Part shown: positions 9,326 through 20,099 of the stretch, piece after piece | How the letters are laid out: the number at the start of each line of letters is the position of its first letter | Numbering within the stretch: position 1 is the stretch's first letter | Program-made: the position numbers and the translations under genes | The notes under the pieces: model-generated | Databases searched by the model: none | Seen by the model: the letters and a program-made list of their open reading frames with translations, nothing else | What the model was told of the DNA's origin: nothing | Assembly (NCBI GenBank): GCA_944739405.2 | Contig: OX123205.2 | Span: 34,740,475 to 34,804,474, forward strand | Source of the DNA: Euclidia mi | Taxonomy: Eukaryota; Arthropoda; Insecta; Lepidoptera; Erebidae | DNA: 64,000 nt | Direction of reading: 5' to 3'

Positions 9326-9977
9326 AATTGATGTACAAGTTTAAGAATACCCTTTCGTATTTCTCAATCAACTATTTTAAACCTAAAAGCTGAATAAAAT
9401 AATGAAACCTTATTATATTACAGCTAAAACATGTTTATAAACGATTGGGTACAGTTTCATTCACAACAATGTAAGACGCATATCTGTACAAAGTTATAAT
9501 TACCTACATAATTATTTGTGAAGGCCAACAATGGTTCTTTTGTTTCCGAGTCGAAGCTCACAAGATAATGCATTGTGTTGTGTTAATGATTTATGTAAAC
9601 ATGCTAACATAAAATGAATAAATATTTCAGTTATAAATTGTAATAAAGTTTATTAAATGTAATATTGTTACAAAGAATCTGTTATTTATCTAACTAATTA
9701 TCCAACTATCTGATAACTATCTAATTTCACATAACTATATAAACATCAGATATGTTTCTCTTGGTGATTTCCATATAAAAGATCTTAAATTAACTCACTA
9801 CAAAGTTTAAGAATGTAATGATTAATGCTCATCACTAATGAATTAATCACTAAAATAACTTAACACTTCGTTACAAATAATATAAAAACCTTTAACTCCT
9901 AATTACAGCTAAATCATGTACCCATATATCTTGTTACATATAGCTTTGGTAATGACTGATCGTAATATAATAAAAAA

Positions 9978-10045
9978 AAATTCCCTTATGGCTCAGTGGC
10001 TGAAAGGTTGTTGTCGGATCGGTCTGTGATTCGATTCTCGATTGT
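9978..10045 (+). repeat. tRNA-like SINE head remnant
   Basis: TATGGCTCAGTGGCTGAAAGG (A box) and GTGATTCGATTCTC (decayed B box) are spaced as in a SINE head. No tail can be seen. Confidence 0.45.
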
Positions 10046-10049
10046 GTTT

Positions 10050-10225
10050 ATTATTTTTTGTGTTTTTTAACTATGGTAGTGTGTACTATGTCGTCGACAG
10101 TCTCCTTCGACGATGTACTATACATTACATCTTGCCGTGAATATTTTTTTTTGTGTTTTTGGCTATGGTTGTGTACATTATGTCATCGATTGTCTCCTGC
10201 GGTGATGTACTATACATTGCAACCT
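10050..10225 (+). repeat. Imperfect tandem duplication of ~90 bp
   Basis: TTTTGTGTTTTTTAACTATGG...GATGTACTATACATTAC at 10050-10130 recurs at 10150-10222 with many substitutions. Confidence 0.65.
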
Positions 10226-10873
10226 ATTCCGAATTGTGTATTTGCCGTTGTCGATTTTGTATCATAATCAGAAACCAGTTATTTGTCCGCGAGAATGGAA
10301 TGCGGCCGGCGCCAAGCGCGCAGTGATGACTCACGTGTTCACTGGTTCAAACCTTCATTGTTATTCCATTTTAAATGAATACAAATTGTCCTTGCAATAT
10401 TGCATCTACCTTGTTAATGAGCAATTTGTTTGTGATACTGCCAACTAATCGTATGATTGTTAGTATCGTAATATAGTAAGATCGTAATATTGGTTTACGA
10501 CTTATACTCTTTCAATTAATTTCACTTATCGAATATGGGTGGTCAGGTGGTGCCTACCAACATAGACTGGGTGACTATTTGCTATAAAACTCACGTATAA
10601 TACCTCTTCGCGCGTCGTGTATTATAATGAATGCGACTCGCATCGTGAATGAATGTTGGCTTGTTCATGCGTATTGATTGTGTGTAGGCCTTTTTGAATG
10701 TGATGAATGTCAGGTTATAGGAACGTTCAATGCTTGGTGACGTATGAATGGCCGAGGGTTATACTTGTCTTTTTCCTCTTTCAGGGTTAATAGTTGCCTT
10801 GTATTTAACCTACTGACACCACTACCACTCATCTGTTTCAGGGTCCCGGAATGCAGTGGCCGCCTACCAGCCA

Positions 10874-10900
10874 CAGAATTTTCCCTCTGGGAAAATTCTG
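10874..10900 (+). promoter_or_regulatory. 12-bp perfect hairpin just before the polypurine tract
   Basis: CAGAATTTTCCC (10874-10885) pairs fully with GGGAAAATTCTG (10889-10900) over a TCT loop, a few bases before the polypurine run (about 10908-10915). Two good 3' splice-site-like strings (CTTTTTCCTCTTTCAG near 10784 and CATCTGTTTCAG near 10841) lie upstream. Confidence 0.7.
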
Positions 10901-10917
10901 GCCTAATGGGGGGAGTG

Positions 10918-11289
10918 TGTGACGTCAATCCTTGACGCATCACTCGACCCGGTCGACCCCGCCGCCCGCGCCCTGCAACGGGCTATAAATATGGAAGCGC
11001 TGGCCGCGTTCGCCTTTTTTCTGGCGGCTGCGAGACGAGTTAAGTCAACCAACTCTCCTGGACGAACGGGCAGCAGGATTCTCCACATCAACCCACCCCA
11101 TCGCTGAATCACGCGACCCTGTGTAATTTTTTATTAATTCCTAATTTTTTTCGCTTGCTAAATGATGTCTAAAATTAATTGAGAATTAAATCAATTTTTA
11201 TTGTAACATTTAACCACGTTTCTCATTTAAACACACCCTAGTAGGGATAACGTAACAGTGGACACCTGAAAGGTCTTTTTTACGTAACA
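10918..11289 (+). repeat. 3' LTR of the non-autonomous LTR element
   Basis: 372 bases, about five substitutions from the 5' LTR (for example G to A near 10947 and C to T near 11105). Ends TACGTAACA. Confidence 0.93.
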
Positions 11290-11324
11290 ATATTTTAAAC
11301 GAATACCATTTTATTAAAAAAAAC

Positions 11325-11510
11325 TAGCTGACCCGGGGAACTTCATACCGCCATATTGTTGTTAATATTTACCAATGTTTTTTTTTACTTTTATATCTTC
11401 TCCTGACAATAACGAACACATAAAATAAAGATCTATGCAATTTGGTGCAGTCGTTTGGAAGTTATGCGCGTACAAACATTTCGGTGATTCATTTCAATTT
11501 ATATAGACAA
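11325..11510 (+). repeat. Decayed lepidopteran repeat (CTAGCTGACCCGG type)
   Basis: Starts CTAGCTGACCCGGGGAACTTC, contains TCTATGCAATTTGG and TTATGCGCGTACAAACA, and ends in ATTTATATAGAC. This order is common in moth genomes. No coding capacity. Confidence 0.5.
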
Positions 11511-11514
11511 TTGG

Positions 11515-11890
11515 CAACGATAGCCTAGTTAAGAGATCAACATTTTGTCACGCACGGATCTCGAGCATAAACCCAAAGTGAGCATCACTGCCAAAATTAC
11601 GTGTTTGATTTTGGGCCTTAGCCGTTTCATCATCATCATAACAGCTGAAAGACGTCCACTCTAGACATAGGCCTCGCCCAAGGGTCTCCACATGGACTGA
11701 TCCTGAGCCACCCGAATCCATCCGCTACCCGCGATCCGAACAAGATCTTCAATCCACCTTCACCGTTTAGCAAGCTATAATTTTTCGTTGCTTCAAACAT
11801 GCCAGCAGTATTTTCGGGTGGGATAAGAATTAGGTTAGAAGATACTTGGAAATACATGTGATTCATGTAGACCGACAAACCTGAATCCAT
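11515..11890 (+). repeat. SINE head remnant followed by a dispersed lepidopteran repeat
   Basis: 11515-11625 has a decayed tRNA-like head (ACGATAGCCTAGTTAAG). 11635-11780 is the CATCATCATCATAAC...ACATAGGCCTCGCCC repeat, also present on the minus strand at 17,865-17,965. Confidence 0.5.
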
Positions 11891-11898
11891 GTACACGG

Positions 11899-12830
11899 GA
11901 GGTTTCCGGCGACTGGGACCGCAATTAACTGGGACCGCGGTCCTAGTTGCCAGATTTGTAAAAGATAAATAATTTTCTTCCAGCAACTAGGACCACTCAT
12001 AGATGACTTAAATAAATCTATTGTTCAAGCCAATCGGTACAGTCAAACGAAAAAATCTCTAAATTATTTATATAATTATCATTGACTCGTTCTAGACATA
12101 ATTTTATCCTATGCGCTTAGTAATAGATTAACCTAGCCCGTTTTTACATAATTCAATGTAAGGACTCCTAAAAGATATGAAACACTCTTCTGGAGCATTA
12201 AAAAATCCTAACGGTATCCAAATACCGAAGAGGAGGCATTATTCGATTGCTAAGATGTTTCAAATAGAAATATTGTTTATGATAGGTTAAATCGATTATA
12301 TTAGTCTAGTAGGATGTTACTTTGTCTATTGAAAATTTCTGACTCTGGTCACACTATGAACTGTCAAATCATTCACTTTTTCTCATTGTCGTTTCCGGAA
12401 AAACATTGTCTGGCGCTCGCGCCGTTCGGTCTTTTCGCGTGTTTTTGTAATTGAAGTAAATTTGGAACCCTTGTTAATGCCGCTATTGATCTATAACCGG
12501 CATCGGTTAATTGTGATAAAACTTGTAAAACATATTGAACATTTGTAAATTGTGTAAATATGCACCTCGTGTTCTAAAGCCGCCGAGCTGGACATCCTGG
12601 TAGCTATAACATACCTCATTCATCTATTTTGGCCAATATATTTGTATGATTTGTCTAATTTAGCTCAAGCTTGACATCAGTGAAGATCTCAGGTAAGTTT
12701 AAATATAATCACTGTGAAAACACAGTACATGTGTTAGACCTTTGCCCTGGGCTAAACACTGGAAGAATTAATCCCTTCTACTGATCTCTGCAAACCTTAC
12801 CCAGTTTTCAAGCCCAGACTCTAAACATAA
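11899..12830 (+). repeat. Left inverted arm of the foldback element
   Basis: Complementary to 13327-14275 along its whole length. The inner end carries a 19-bp perfect hairpin, 12804-12822 with 12832-12850, in which 19 bases of the opposite arm have been copied next to this arm. Confidence 0.92.
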
Positions 12831-13326
12831 GAGAGTCTGGGCTTGAAAACTATTAACTAACCTTTAAACTAACTATTAACTATTAATCACAATTGGTGGC
12901 CGCTATGGCTTCACACAAAATCAGTTAAGTAAATAAAATTAGCCTTAACTGTGTTAAAATATAAAAATAATGTTATTAATTTAAGACAACCTTTGACCAT
13001 TGTTCTGTTATTTAAAATATACTTAATGAAATGATTCATATAAATCGTGCTTATAATAATAATCAACAATTAACAATGAAAGTAATTATTTATCACAAAA
13101 TCAGTCTTTAAGTAGTACCATAAACATTAAAAAAATAACATAAATCACAATTACTTTAAAATGGCCGTCATGGCTTCACAAAATCAGTCAAATTATATAA
13201 TAACTTAAAACCTGTTATATTCGGAGTCAATATTTATATAATATTTATCGTAATCTCTCCAAAAAATGGCCAATACTTATTTTATAATAAAATAAGTCAT
13301 TAATGGAATTATGAATATTTTTCATA
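12831..13326. other. Centre of the foldback element
   Basis: AT-rich and non-coding. A phrase (AATCACAATT...ATGGC...TATGGCTTCACACAAAATCAG) occurs twice in varied form, near 12890 and 13145. Confidence 0.6.
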
Positions 13327-14275
13327 TTATGTTTAGAGTCTGGGCTTGAAAACTGGGTAAGGTTTGCAGAGGTCAGTGGAAGTGATTAATTCATCCAGTC
13401 TTTAGCCCAGGGCAAAGGTCTAACACATGTACTGTGTTTTCACAGTGATTATAATTCAACTTACCTGAGATCTTCACTGATGTCAGGCTTGAGCTAAATT
13501 AGACAAATCATACAAATATATTGGCCAAAATAGATGAATGAGGTATGTTATAGCTATCAGGGTGTCCAGCTCGGCGTCTTCAGAACACGAGGTGCAGATT
13601 TACACAATTTACAAATGTTCAATATGTTTTACAAGTTTTATCACAATTAACCGATGCAGGTTATAGATCAAAAGCGGCATTAAAAAGGGTTCCAAATTTA
13701 CTTCAATTACAAAAACACGCGAAAAGACCAAACGGCGCGAGCGCAAGACAATTTTTTTCCGGAAACGACGATGAGAAAAAGTGAATGATTTGACAGTTCA
13801 TAGTGTGACCAGAGTCAGAAATTTTCAATAGACAAAGTAACACCCTACTAGACTAGACTAGACTAGACTAATATAATCGATTTAACCTATCATAAACAAT
13901 ATTTCTATTTGAAACATCTTAGCAATCGAATAATGCCTCCTCTTCGGTATTTGGATACCGTTAGGCTTTTTTAATGCTCCAGAATAGTGTTTCATATCTT
14001 TTAGGAGTCCTTGCATTGAATTATATAAAAACGGGCTAGGTTAATCTATTACTAAGCGCATAGGATAAAATCATGTCTAGAACGAGTCAATGATAATTAT
14101 ATAAATAATTTAGAGATTTTTTCGTTTGACTGTACCGATTTTGGCTTGAACAATAGATTGATTTAAGTCATCTATGAGTGGTCCCAGTTGCTAGAAGAAA
14201 ATTCTTTATCTTTTACAAATCCGGCAACTAGGACCGCGGTCCCAGTTAATTGCGGTCCTAGTCGCTGGAAACCTC
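13327..14275 (-). repeat. Right inverted arm of the foldback element
   Basis: Reverse complement of the left arm with scattered substitutions. It includes a small (AGACT)n expansion at about 13848-13868 that the left arm lacks. Confidence 0.92.
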
Positions 14276-14394
14276 GTACACGGCTTTTCCTACATGCGTT
14301 TGTAATGTCATGTTCGCTACTTAGGTACTTTTTATTAGATTACCATATACGTAGTTTACGTACTCTCGTACTTATTCAGTAACGTCTTTAAAAC

Positions 14395-14770
14395 TTCGAT
14401 GATAAGCCTATTCGTCGCTCTACCGTAATGCCAGTTGCATCCCGGGATTCACTTATTAGTCAAATCAGATTTGACTGAATATTAGCTAACTACTAGAGCG
14501 ACTGCCTATCTGACCCCCGCAACCCAAAGACTTAGCTTATATTCCGTGGTAAGGTACTGTCATAGGGAGCTATGACTATCAAAGATTTTCATGACAGCCG
14601 GGACCGACGGCTTGTCGGTGCTCTCTGAGGCATGGGGCAAGCGATAACAAATAATTATATATGCATTACGCACATAACTTCAAAAAGTCAGTGTTGAACG
14701 CCGTGGAGTCGAACCTGATACACTCTGAATGGCAGCCAGTTGGTATCTCCATTAGGCTATCTCTACCTTT
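14395..14770 (-). mobile_element. SINE of the lepidopteran 'GCGCCGTGGATTCGAACC' type, minus strand
   Basis: Reading the minus strand gives a decayed tRNA-like head (B box near 14705), then a ~250-bp body with ACCGACGGCTTGTCGGTGCTC and the TTTGACTGAATATTAGC block (both quoted from the plus strand). The same body recurs at 33,830-34,210. Confidence 0.75.
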
Positions 14771-14779
14771 TTTCGATGA

Positions 14780-16415
14780 TCAGCCAATCAAAGTTGAAAA
14801 CTAGAAAACAGCACTTTGATTACTTAACACGTGTTTACGGACAATATTTTTATTTGAAGTAACAAATTCCAACAGCCTAAACCCAACAAATTCTTTGAAG
14901 TGATTTACCCAGAAACGTATTTTAAGCAATTTAATGAGGCCTCAAATATTTTTATATCCGAAACCGAATCACATTTTGGCACCTAAATCAAAGGCGAAAA
15001 TATTTTAAATAGGGCGGCGAAAATCATTTCAAAGCGCTAACAACGTGCTTAATTCTAACCAGAAGAGATTTATGATTTTCTATTACCGAAATCTATAAGA
15101 AATCTCTAAGGCGGACCGATTTCGCGAAGTCACGGTCAATTTAACCAACAAAAGAGGTTAAAAAAGTTATTTCACATGATGGTGTTTTAAATGGCGCGGC
15201 ATAATCCGGGTTTACGTAGCTTGAGGTCGGCTAGCCACAATAAAAGAATGTGCAGTAGTTAAATCTTAGGTGTCTGGTGTGTTATGTCTTAGAACGTTAA
15301 GTTTAAAAAACGTACTTCAACAATTTATGTACCTACCATTCAAAGAAACCATAAAGACAAGCAGGATGCTAGAATTAAACGTTAATAAAGTTTTTAATGC
15401 AGCTGAAATGGCTATCAAATGTAAAGTGTTTGGCATGCAAGTCTAGAAGATTATTATTAAGAAATATCGACTATTACTCTGGCGGTGATTTGGAAGGTAA
15501 GTGCCTTAGTGGACATAAGAAGTCCACCAATATCGCTACCAGTATTGACACATAGACATAAAAAGAACAGGTTGAAGTGTAATGACTTCACCAACCTGGT
15601 TGCCTGAAAGGTATAGAAATCTCAAGGATGCTGGGTGTCCAATCTCTCGACTTCCTTCTCAAGGAAACATCTTACAAATGAAAGAAAAGTATAATATGTA
15701 GGGATTGTAATTAATGTACTTTTACACACACTTAAGAAATAATTTATGGCGAACTATTCATTTGACCATTTATTTTATTTACACGTCGGCGTTTGGCACA
15801 CATACTCTAGTCAAATAAGTAACGTTTGGAGAAACCTACACAAAAAGCGAAATGTAGGGTAGGGTACCTACTATCACATTATAAAATAAAAACTTTAAAT
15901 ACAACTACATATTTGGAATACATTTTCAATAGCAAAGATTTTGAGCCGACCATTCATGCTGAAACCAGCAAGGCTTTACTACCTTTAAAAAAAAGTGAAA
16001 TGTCCAAATTTTTGCCATATTTGAATTTATTTATTAATTTTTATTTTTCCATAACCATCTGAACCAGGTTCTATTGTTTTACAGTTTTATTTCCATCACC
16101 GCGGCACGAATACGTCCGGAATTCTGTTTATTTTTGTACGGAATTAATTTTATATTTTTACCCTGTGGTGTAAATTCATGAGAGAGAGGCCTTTTTGATT
16201 ATATTATTTGAAAACAGGCTAATTTAGGGCCACATTTTATGTTGAGGTTATAAAGATGGCGGCCATTACGACGGAATTAAACTTTTTTTTTTGGCGGGTA
16301 ACCTCCGGAGGTTTGGCGGTATTTTTGAGGTTATGACGCCGTTCAAATGTTTTTGCTTTGTTGATGTTTTGGTAAAATATTAGGATTGCAAAACATGTAG
16401 ATTAAAACATTAATA
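14780..16415. other. No recognisable gene
   Basis: AT-rich DNA with short open frames lacking family features. A hairpin (ACAGGTTGAAGT with ACTTCACCAACCTGGT) lies near 15570-15600 and a 14-base palindrome AACCTCCGGAGGTT near 16301. Confidence 0.5.
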
Positions 16416-16419
16416 AATA

Positions 16420-16520
16420 TTTTTTTTAGCCTGTAGTGTCCCACTGCTGGGCAAAGGCCTCTCCCCTGGATCGCCATAAAACACGGTTATTTGCAATCTC
16501 TGGCGAGTCATTTATAGCAT
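16420..16520 (+). repeat. Dispersed lepidopteran repeat
   Basis: AGCCTGTAGTGTCCCACTGCTGGGCAAAGGCCTCTCC block, also seen in parts near 28,990, 31,010, 42,050 and (reversed) 61,890. Confidence 0.65.
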
Positions 16521-17559
16521 TCAATTCAAGTCAATAAATTCTTATAATATTTTTATAAGGAATAGTAACAAAAGCTATAGTTGTTGGCACCAACAAGATT
16601 CCTGTAGGTACTGAGCGTAATTATATACCTTTTCAGCAAGAGTAGAAACCCATCACTTATCCTTTTATCAATCGAAATAAATGTATAAATTATTCATCCT
16701 TTCAGGGTTGTTTGTTGTTCAAATTGAGTTCTAACAGACTTATTAACAATAACAGTACCGTATTTCAGACAATCTACTTTCATCGAATCAGTTATATTTC
16801 TATTCCTCCAATTAGTTACATTTTCAGTGGCATGTACAATACCTACTTTTGCAATGTACAACATCAACGAACAAAATATCTGCCAGTTGTTCTTCTTAGA
16901 CCAGTTGCGAGGGGAATTATAGCTTGTTGTTTATTTTATTTTAATTGCTATTACACGCGCCGTGAGACACGATCGCTCGATTTTGTTGTGGTTTAAGGCT
17001 TATGGGCACGCGGTCGGAGGCATTATTGGACCTGTGGTTGTAAAGTTTTAAATATAACCTAAACAATCAAAGAGTATTATAAAAAGGTGTGCATATTTTG
17101 AGCACAGTTTAGCTGTGCGTGGAATGGTCTAGTCACGATAAATTTAATATTACTGACTTCTTGTCTGACATTACATGTTATACTATAATTATGCTTCTTT
17201 GTGAAAAGTCTTACAAAATCTTAAAAATACGATTGTAGATCTTGGGCACCAAGAACGTTCGATTACAATTTGTATAGGCACAGCCCTAGGATGATGATGT
17301 TTAGCAATGTACAAATTGTGAAAATTTTATCCGTAGAAATTTAATGCTATTAATGTCATAAAGAAAATAACTGCGAGTATTTACCAGCTTCTTGCGTACG
17401 CTTTCCCGGTGAAACCAATAATCTAATTTGGTTGAGTCTCGCTAGATAGTAGGAGCTTCAAGCGAATACATAAGCTATGTTCTTCAATGCTATTCGCAAT
17501 AGGTGCTATTTGCAATAGTGTTGAACCTTGACTGGATTGACTTAACTTAGACGACTTAA

Positions 17560-17735
17560 CGTTGACGAGCTCGGACAACGTAGTGGTTTAAGCGATTACC
17601 TCGCCGCCTTGCGCCGCACCGTGTGCTGTTATAGAATGGATCTCCTTACGGGGCAGAAACTTGTGCAAAAGGTGCTGTTTTGAGCCTAGGTGTTCTTGGT
17701 GTCAGTTGTTTAAATATTTGTGAAGTCTATCGCGA
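17560..17735 (+). mobile_element. Diverged tRNA-derived SINE, third family
   Basis: GTAGTGGTTTAAGCGATTACCTCGCCGCC resembles an A-box region, followed by a lost B box and a body with GGGGCAGAAACTTGTG and TTTTGAGCCTAGGTGTTCTTGG. Recognised from the order of these blocks. Confidence 0.55.
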
Positions 17736-17864
17736 TATGAATAAATTCTCATAGCTAGAGTTATTTGTCAAAACCTCTATTACTTTATGTGATCAACAAA
17801 AACTTGTTTCGAATCTGGGTGTCATTTCTGTTTAAATAAAATTCAAGGTAGACTGTCGATCTTA

Positions 17865-17970
17865 TTGGGATCGCGGGCAGCAGATGGATGCGGGCGGCTC
17901 AAGGTTTGTCCATGTGGAGAGACTTGGGGGAGGCCCGGCAATGTATGTCTAAAGGCTGATGAGAATAACA
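17865..17970 (-). repeat. Dispersed repeat, minus strand copy of the 11,635 repeat
   Basis: GATGCGGGCGGCTCAAGG, GTCCATGTGGAGAGACTTGG and GAGGCCCGG reverse-complement the 11,640-11,740 block. Confidence 0.7.
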
Positions 17971-17979
17971 GTCTGATTA

Positions 17980-19490
17980 CAGGATTTTCTTAAGAAGAAA
18001 TAATTCGAACTAGGTCGTCACTAAGTTCTCAGAGTACGCTAGAATATGTATAGTTATCATTAATCATAATCCTAGTCTGCACGACGCCTGAAACTCAGTA
18101 CTTCACAGAACATGTACATATTTCATCAGGATTTTGATACGTGTTGATTAAACGACAATTTAGAAACAAGTATCAAATGTAATTAATGTTTTCGAGAATT
18201 TGAGTTGAATGTACACGACCACCGCTCGTAGGCATCGGTCAAACTTTGGAATATGTTTATATAAATCTTACTTTGATGTATAGGTTTTTGTGGACGGTAA
18301 TTGACAGGGAAATTTAAGATACTATCGCTACTTTTGTGACGTGGGTTTATGGATGAATACCTTACCCATTGAATAGGTAAGTGTATTCTATCCGTGTTTT
18401 GGTATATTGTTAGTTAATTGGGTACTATTTTGTATTGTAATGGTGATCACACGATTACCAGTAACGAGTATAACGTGACGGAGATAAAATAGCAGGACAG
18501 AAAAAAATAAGAATGATACCATTGCAAACGGGAACCCCCTGTGCAGTTTTTTTGATGACGAATGACACTGAATGGTTTACTTTTCAGTTTTAACATTGCA
18601 ATTTGGTACTACTACATTTTAATGACAAGTTAATTATTTTAAAATATTTCACCTTAATCTGAACTTGATCTCGAAATAACCAACGAAATTATTAAAACGA
18701 TTCATATCAAACATTAACAAGATTTCGTGGTTTATCAAAAGTCAAAATATACTACTCTACTTTTTGGGCAGTTATTATAATAAGCTATTATAATAATCTT
18801 AAAAATAAAATGATTTACGTAAGAAAATCAACAATAAACGCTTAATATGTCTCCCTCTAAATCGATACCTCTCTTAGACGACACAAAGATGAAAAATGTA
18901 TACTCCTCTCGATACAAGCTATTGGCACCATCTATCTTACGTGGTAATTGGCAATTGGTAGCCCGATTCTCCCGGGGATAAATTTCAAGAGTATCGGGCC
19001 AGCTATATCTAAGAGACGTGTTGGATATTACTAGTCAGTGGTGCTGAGGTGTAAGTTATTATGCAGTTTATTGACTCAGTTATTAGAAAGAATTATAATC
19101 TACACATATTACAGAATTAAGTTCTGGTCGGTCTGTATTAAACGCAACACTAACGAACAGATTTTTGTACTTCGGCTTGGTGATGGGTCTTGTGACACAC
19201 TGTATAATATAACTTAAGAAGTTATCATAATGCGTATTTTATGAATTTAATTAGTCGGTTTTCGGGTTAGGTTGTTTCTACTCATATTCCTTTATTTCCC
19301 TGTTAAAAACTGTGTATCTAAGCAAAAATTTAATTTTCTCCTCACTGTTTTCATATTATATTGTGTTATTTTACTAGATAAACGCACCAACTTTCTATTT
19401 ACAATGACACAAAAAAGAACTTAAAACATCTCACTTCAGATAAAATTCTAGAAAATATAAATTAAGGGATCATAAATCCCAATACAAAAT
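17980..19490. other. No recognisable gene
   Basis: AT-rich intergenic DNA. I see no long frame, no SINE head and no inverted ends here. Confidence 0.5.
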
Positions 19491-19492
19491 TT

Positions 19493-20097
19493 ATGGTATC
19501 GACGCTCCCCCCCGTGGGATCTCCACCTTGTCGTGGTGGGGTGGCTCAGTAACCGTGGATTGGTCACCCGCGGTGAAGCTAAGAGGGATCCAGGAGGGGA
19601 CGCTCCGCGTGGGCTTGGAGGGGCCTGCGCAGGATGCGTCCAACGGTGCGGGTGCGGGGGACAGTTCTGTCTGTCCCTCGCAGTCGGGTGCGGTCGCGGG
19701 AGGAGAGGCGTGTCGGTGTTGCGTTGCCGCGCGCCCTATCTCCCGCGACCAAATGGGGGCGCACCATTAGATGCGTCGCGGTGGGGCCGCAGAGGAAGAG
19801 GAGATGCGGTGTTGCGTTGCCGTCCTGCCTATCCTCTGCGGCCGCTGGGTGTTTTGGCGGCGGAGCCAAACACCTTAATCTTCCGCCAAGGGGATTTTGT
19901 TCGGGGCCCGCCTAACCAATGCCCGTCGGAGGGTGGCGACGAATGCTTCGGCGATGCTCTACCCTCCGCCACACAGGTACATGAGAAAGTCGAGGTGGTT
20001 TTTAGTGGAAACACCACATACTCCGGCTCTCATTTCCCCCAAGAGTCGGAGATCCGAAGGGATTTTCCACCTTGTAAAAAAAAATGGTAGCGACGCT
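19493..20097 (+). mobile_element. 577-bp GC-rich hairpin-chain retroposon with target duplication
   Basis: The element (19507-20083) lies between ATGGTATCGACGCT (19493-19506) and ATGGTAGCGACGCT (20084-20097), 13 of 14 bases identical, and ends in an A run, so it was inserted by LINE-type retroposition. It is far more GC-rich than its surroundings. It folds by eye into a chain of stems: 19521-19541, 19564-19576, 19655-19680 (10 bp), 19692-19750 (11 bp), 19785-19843 (12 bp), 19848-19874 (10 bp), 19927-19968 (8 bp) and 20021-20051 (10 bp). It contains an A-box-like TGGCTCAGTAACC but no B box. The 5' start GGGATCTCCACCTTGT nearly repeats just before the A run. It could be a SINE with an unknown structured head, or the structured leader of a LINE joined to its tail. 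Confidence 0.8.
19692..19843 (+). ncRNA. Twin stem-loops with identical apical loop on unrelated stems
   Basis: Stem A: GGTCGCGGGAG (19692-19702) with CTCCCGCGACC (19740-19750). Stem B: GGCCGCAGAGGA (19785-19796) with TCCTCTGCGGCC (19832-19843). Both are perfect though their sequences differ. Both present the same 16 bases, CGGTGTTGCGTTGCCG (19714-19729 and 19807-19822), i.e. loop TGTTGCGTTG closed by CGG/CCG. This is strong covariation evidence for selection on RNA structure. Confidence 0.75.
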
Positions 20098-20099
20098 AG

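Larger units (their letters stand above)
7293..11289 (+). mobile_element. Non-autonomous LTR retrotransposon without gag-pol
   Basis: Two 372-bp direct repeats with about five differences bound a 3.25-kb interior. A TGGCGCCCACGG primer site starts two bases after the 5' LTR and a GGGGGGAG polypurine tract precedes the 3' LTR. No frame in the interior exceeds about 78 codons and none resembles Gag, protease, RT or integrase. The immediate flanks ATCT and ATAT differ by one base, so the target duplication is imperfect. In size it is between TRIM and LARD classes. It would need proteins from another element. Confidence 0.9.
11899..14275. mobile_element. Foldback DNA element with ~940-bp inverted arms and 8-bp target duplication
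   Basis: The ends are GAGGTTTCC...GGAAACCTC, directly flanked by GTACACGG at 11891-11898 and 14276-14283. The arms are 11899-12830 and 13327-14275, about 90% or more identical by eye, around a ~496-bp AT-rich centre. Subterminal palindrome GGACCGCGGTCC lies about 35 bases in on each side. No open frame of note exists, so it is non-autonomous. An 8-bp duplication with very long inverted ends could fit Mutator-like or foldback elements; hAT and P also make 8-bp duplications, but the GAGG termini do not look like theirs. Confidence 0.9.

Noticed and set aside
19533..20090. 185-codon open frame in the GC-rich block
   Set aside because: It lies inside a retroposed, hairpin-dense element; several frames on both strands are open there because of GC-richness, and the sequence has no domain.
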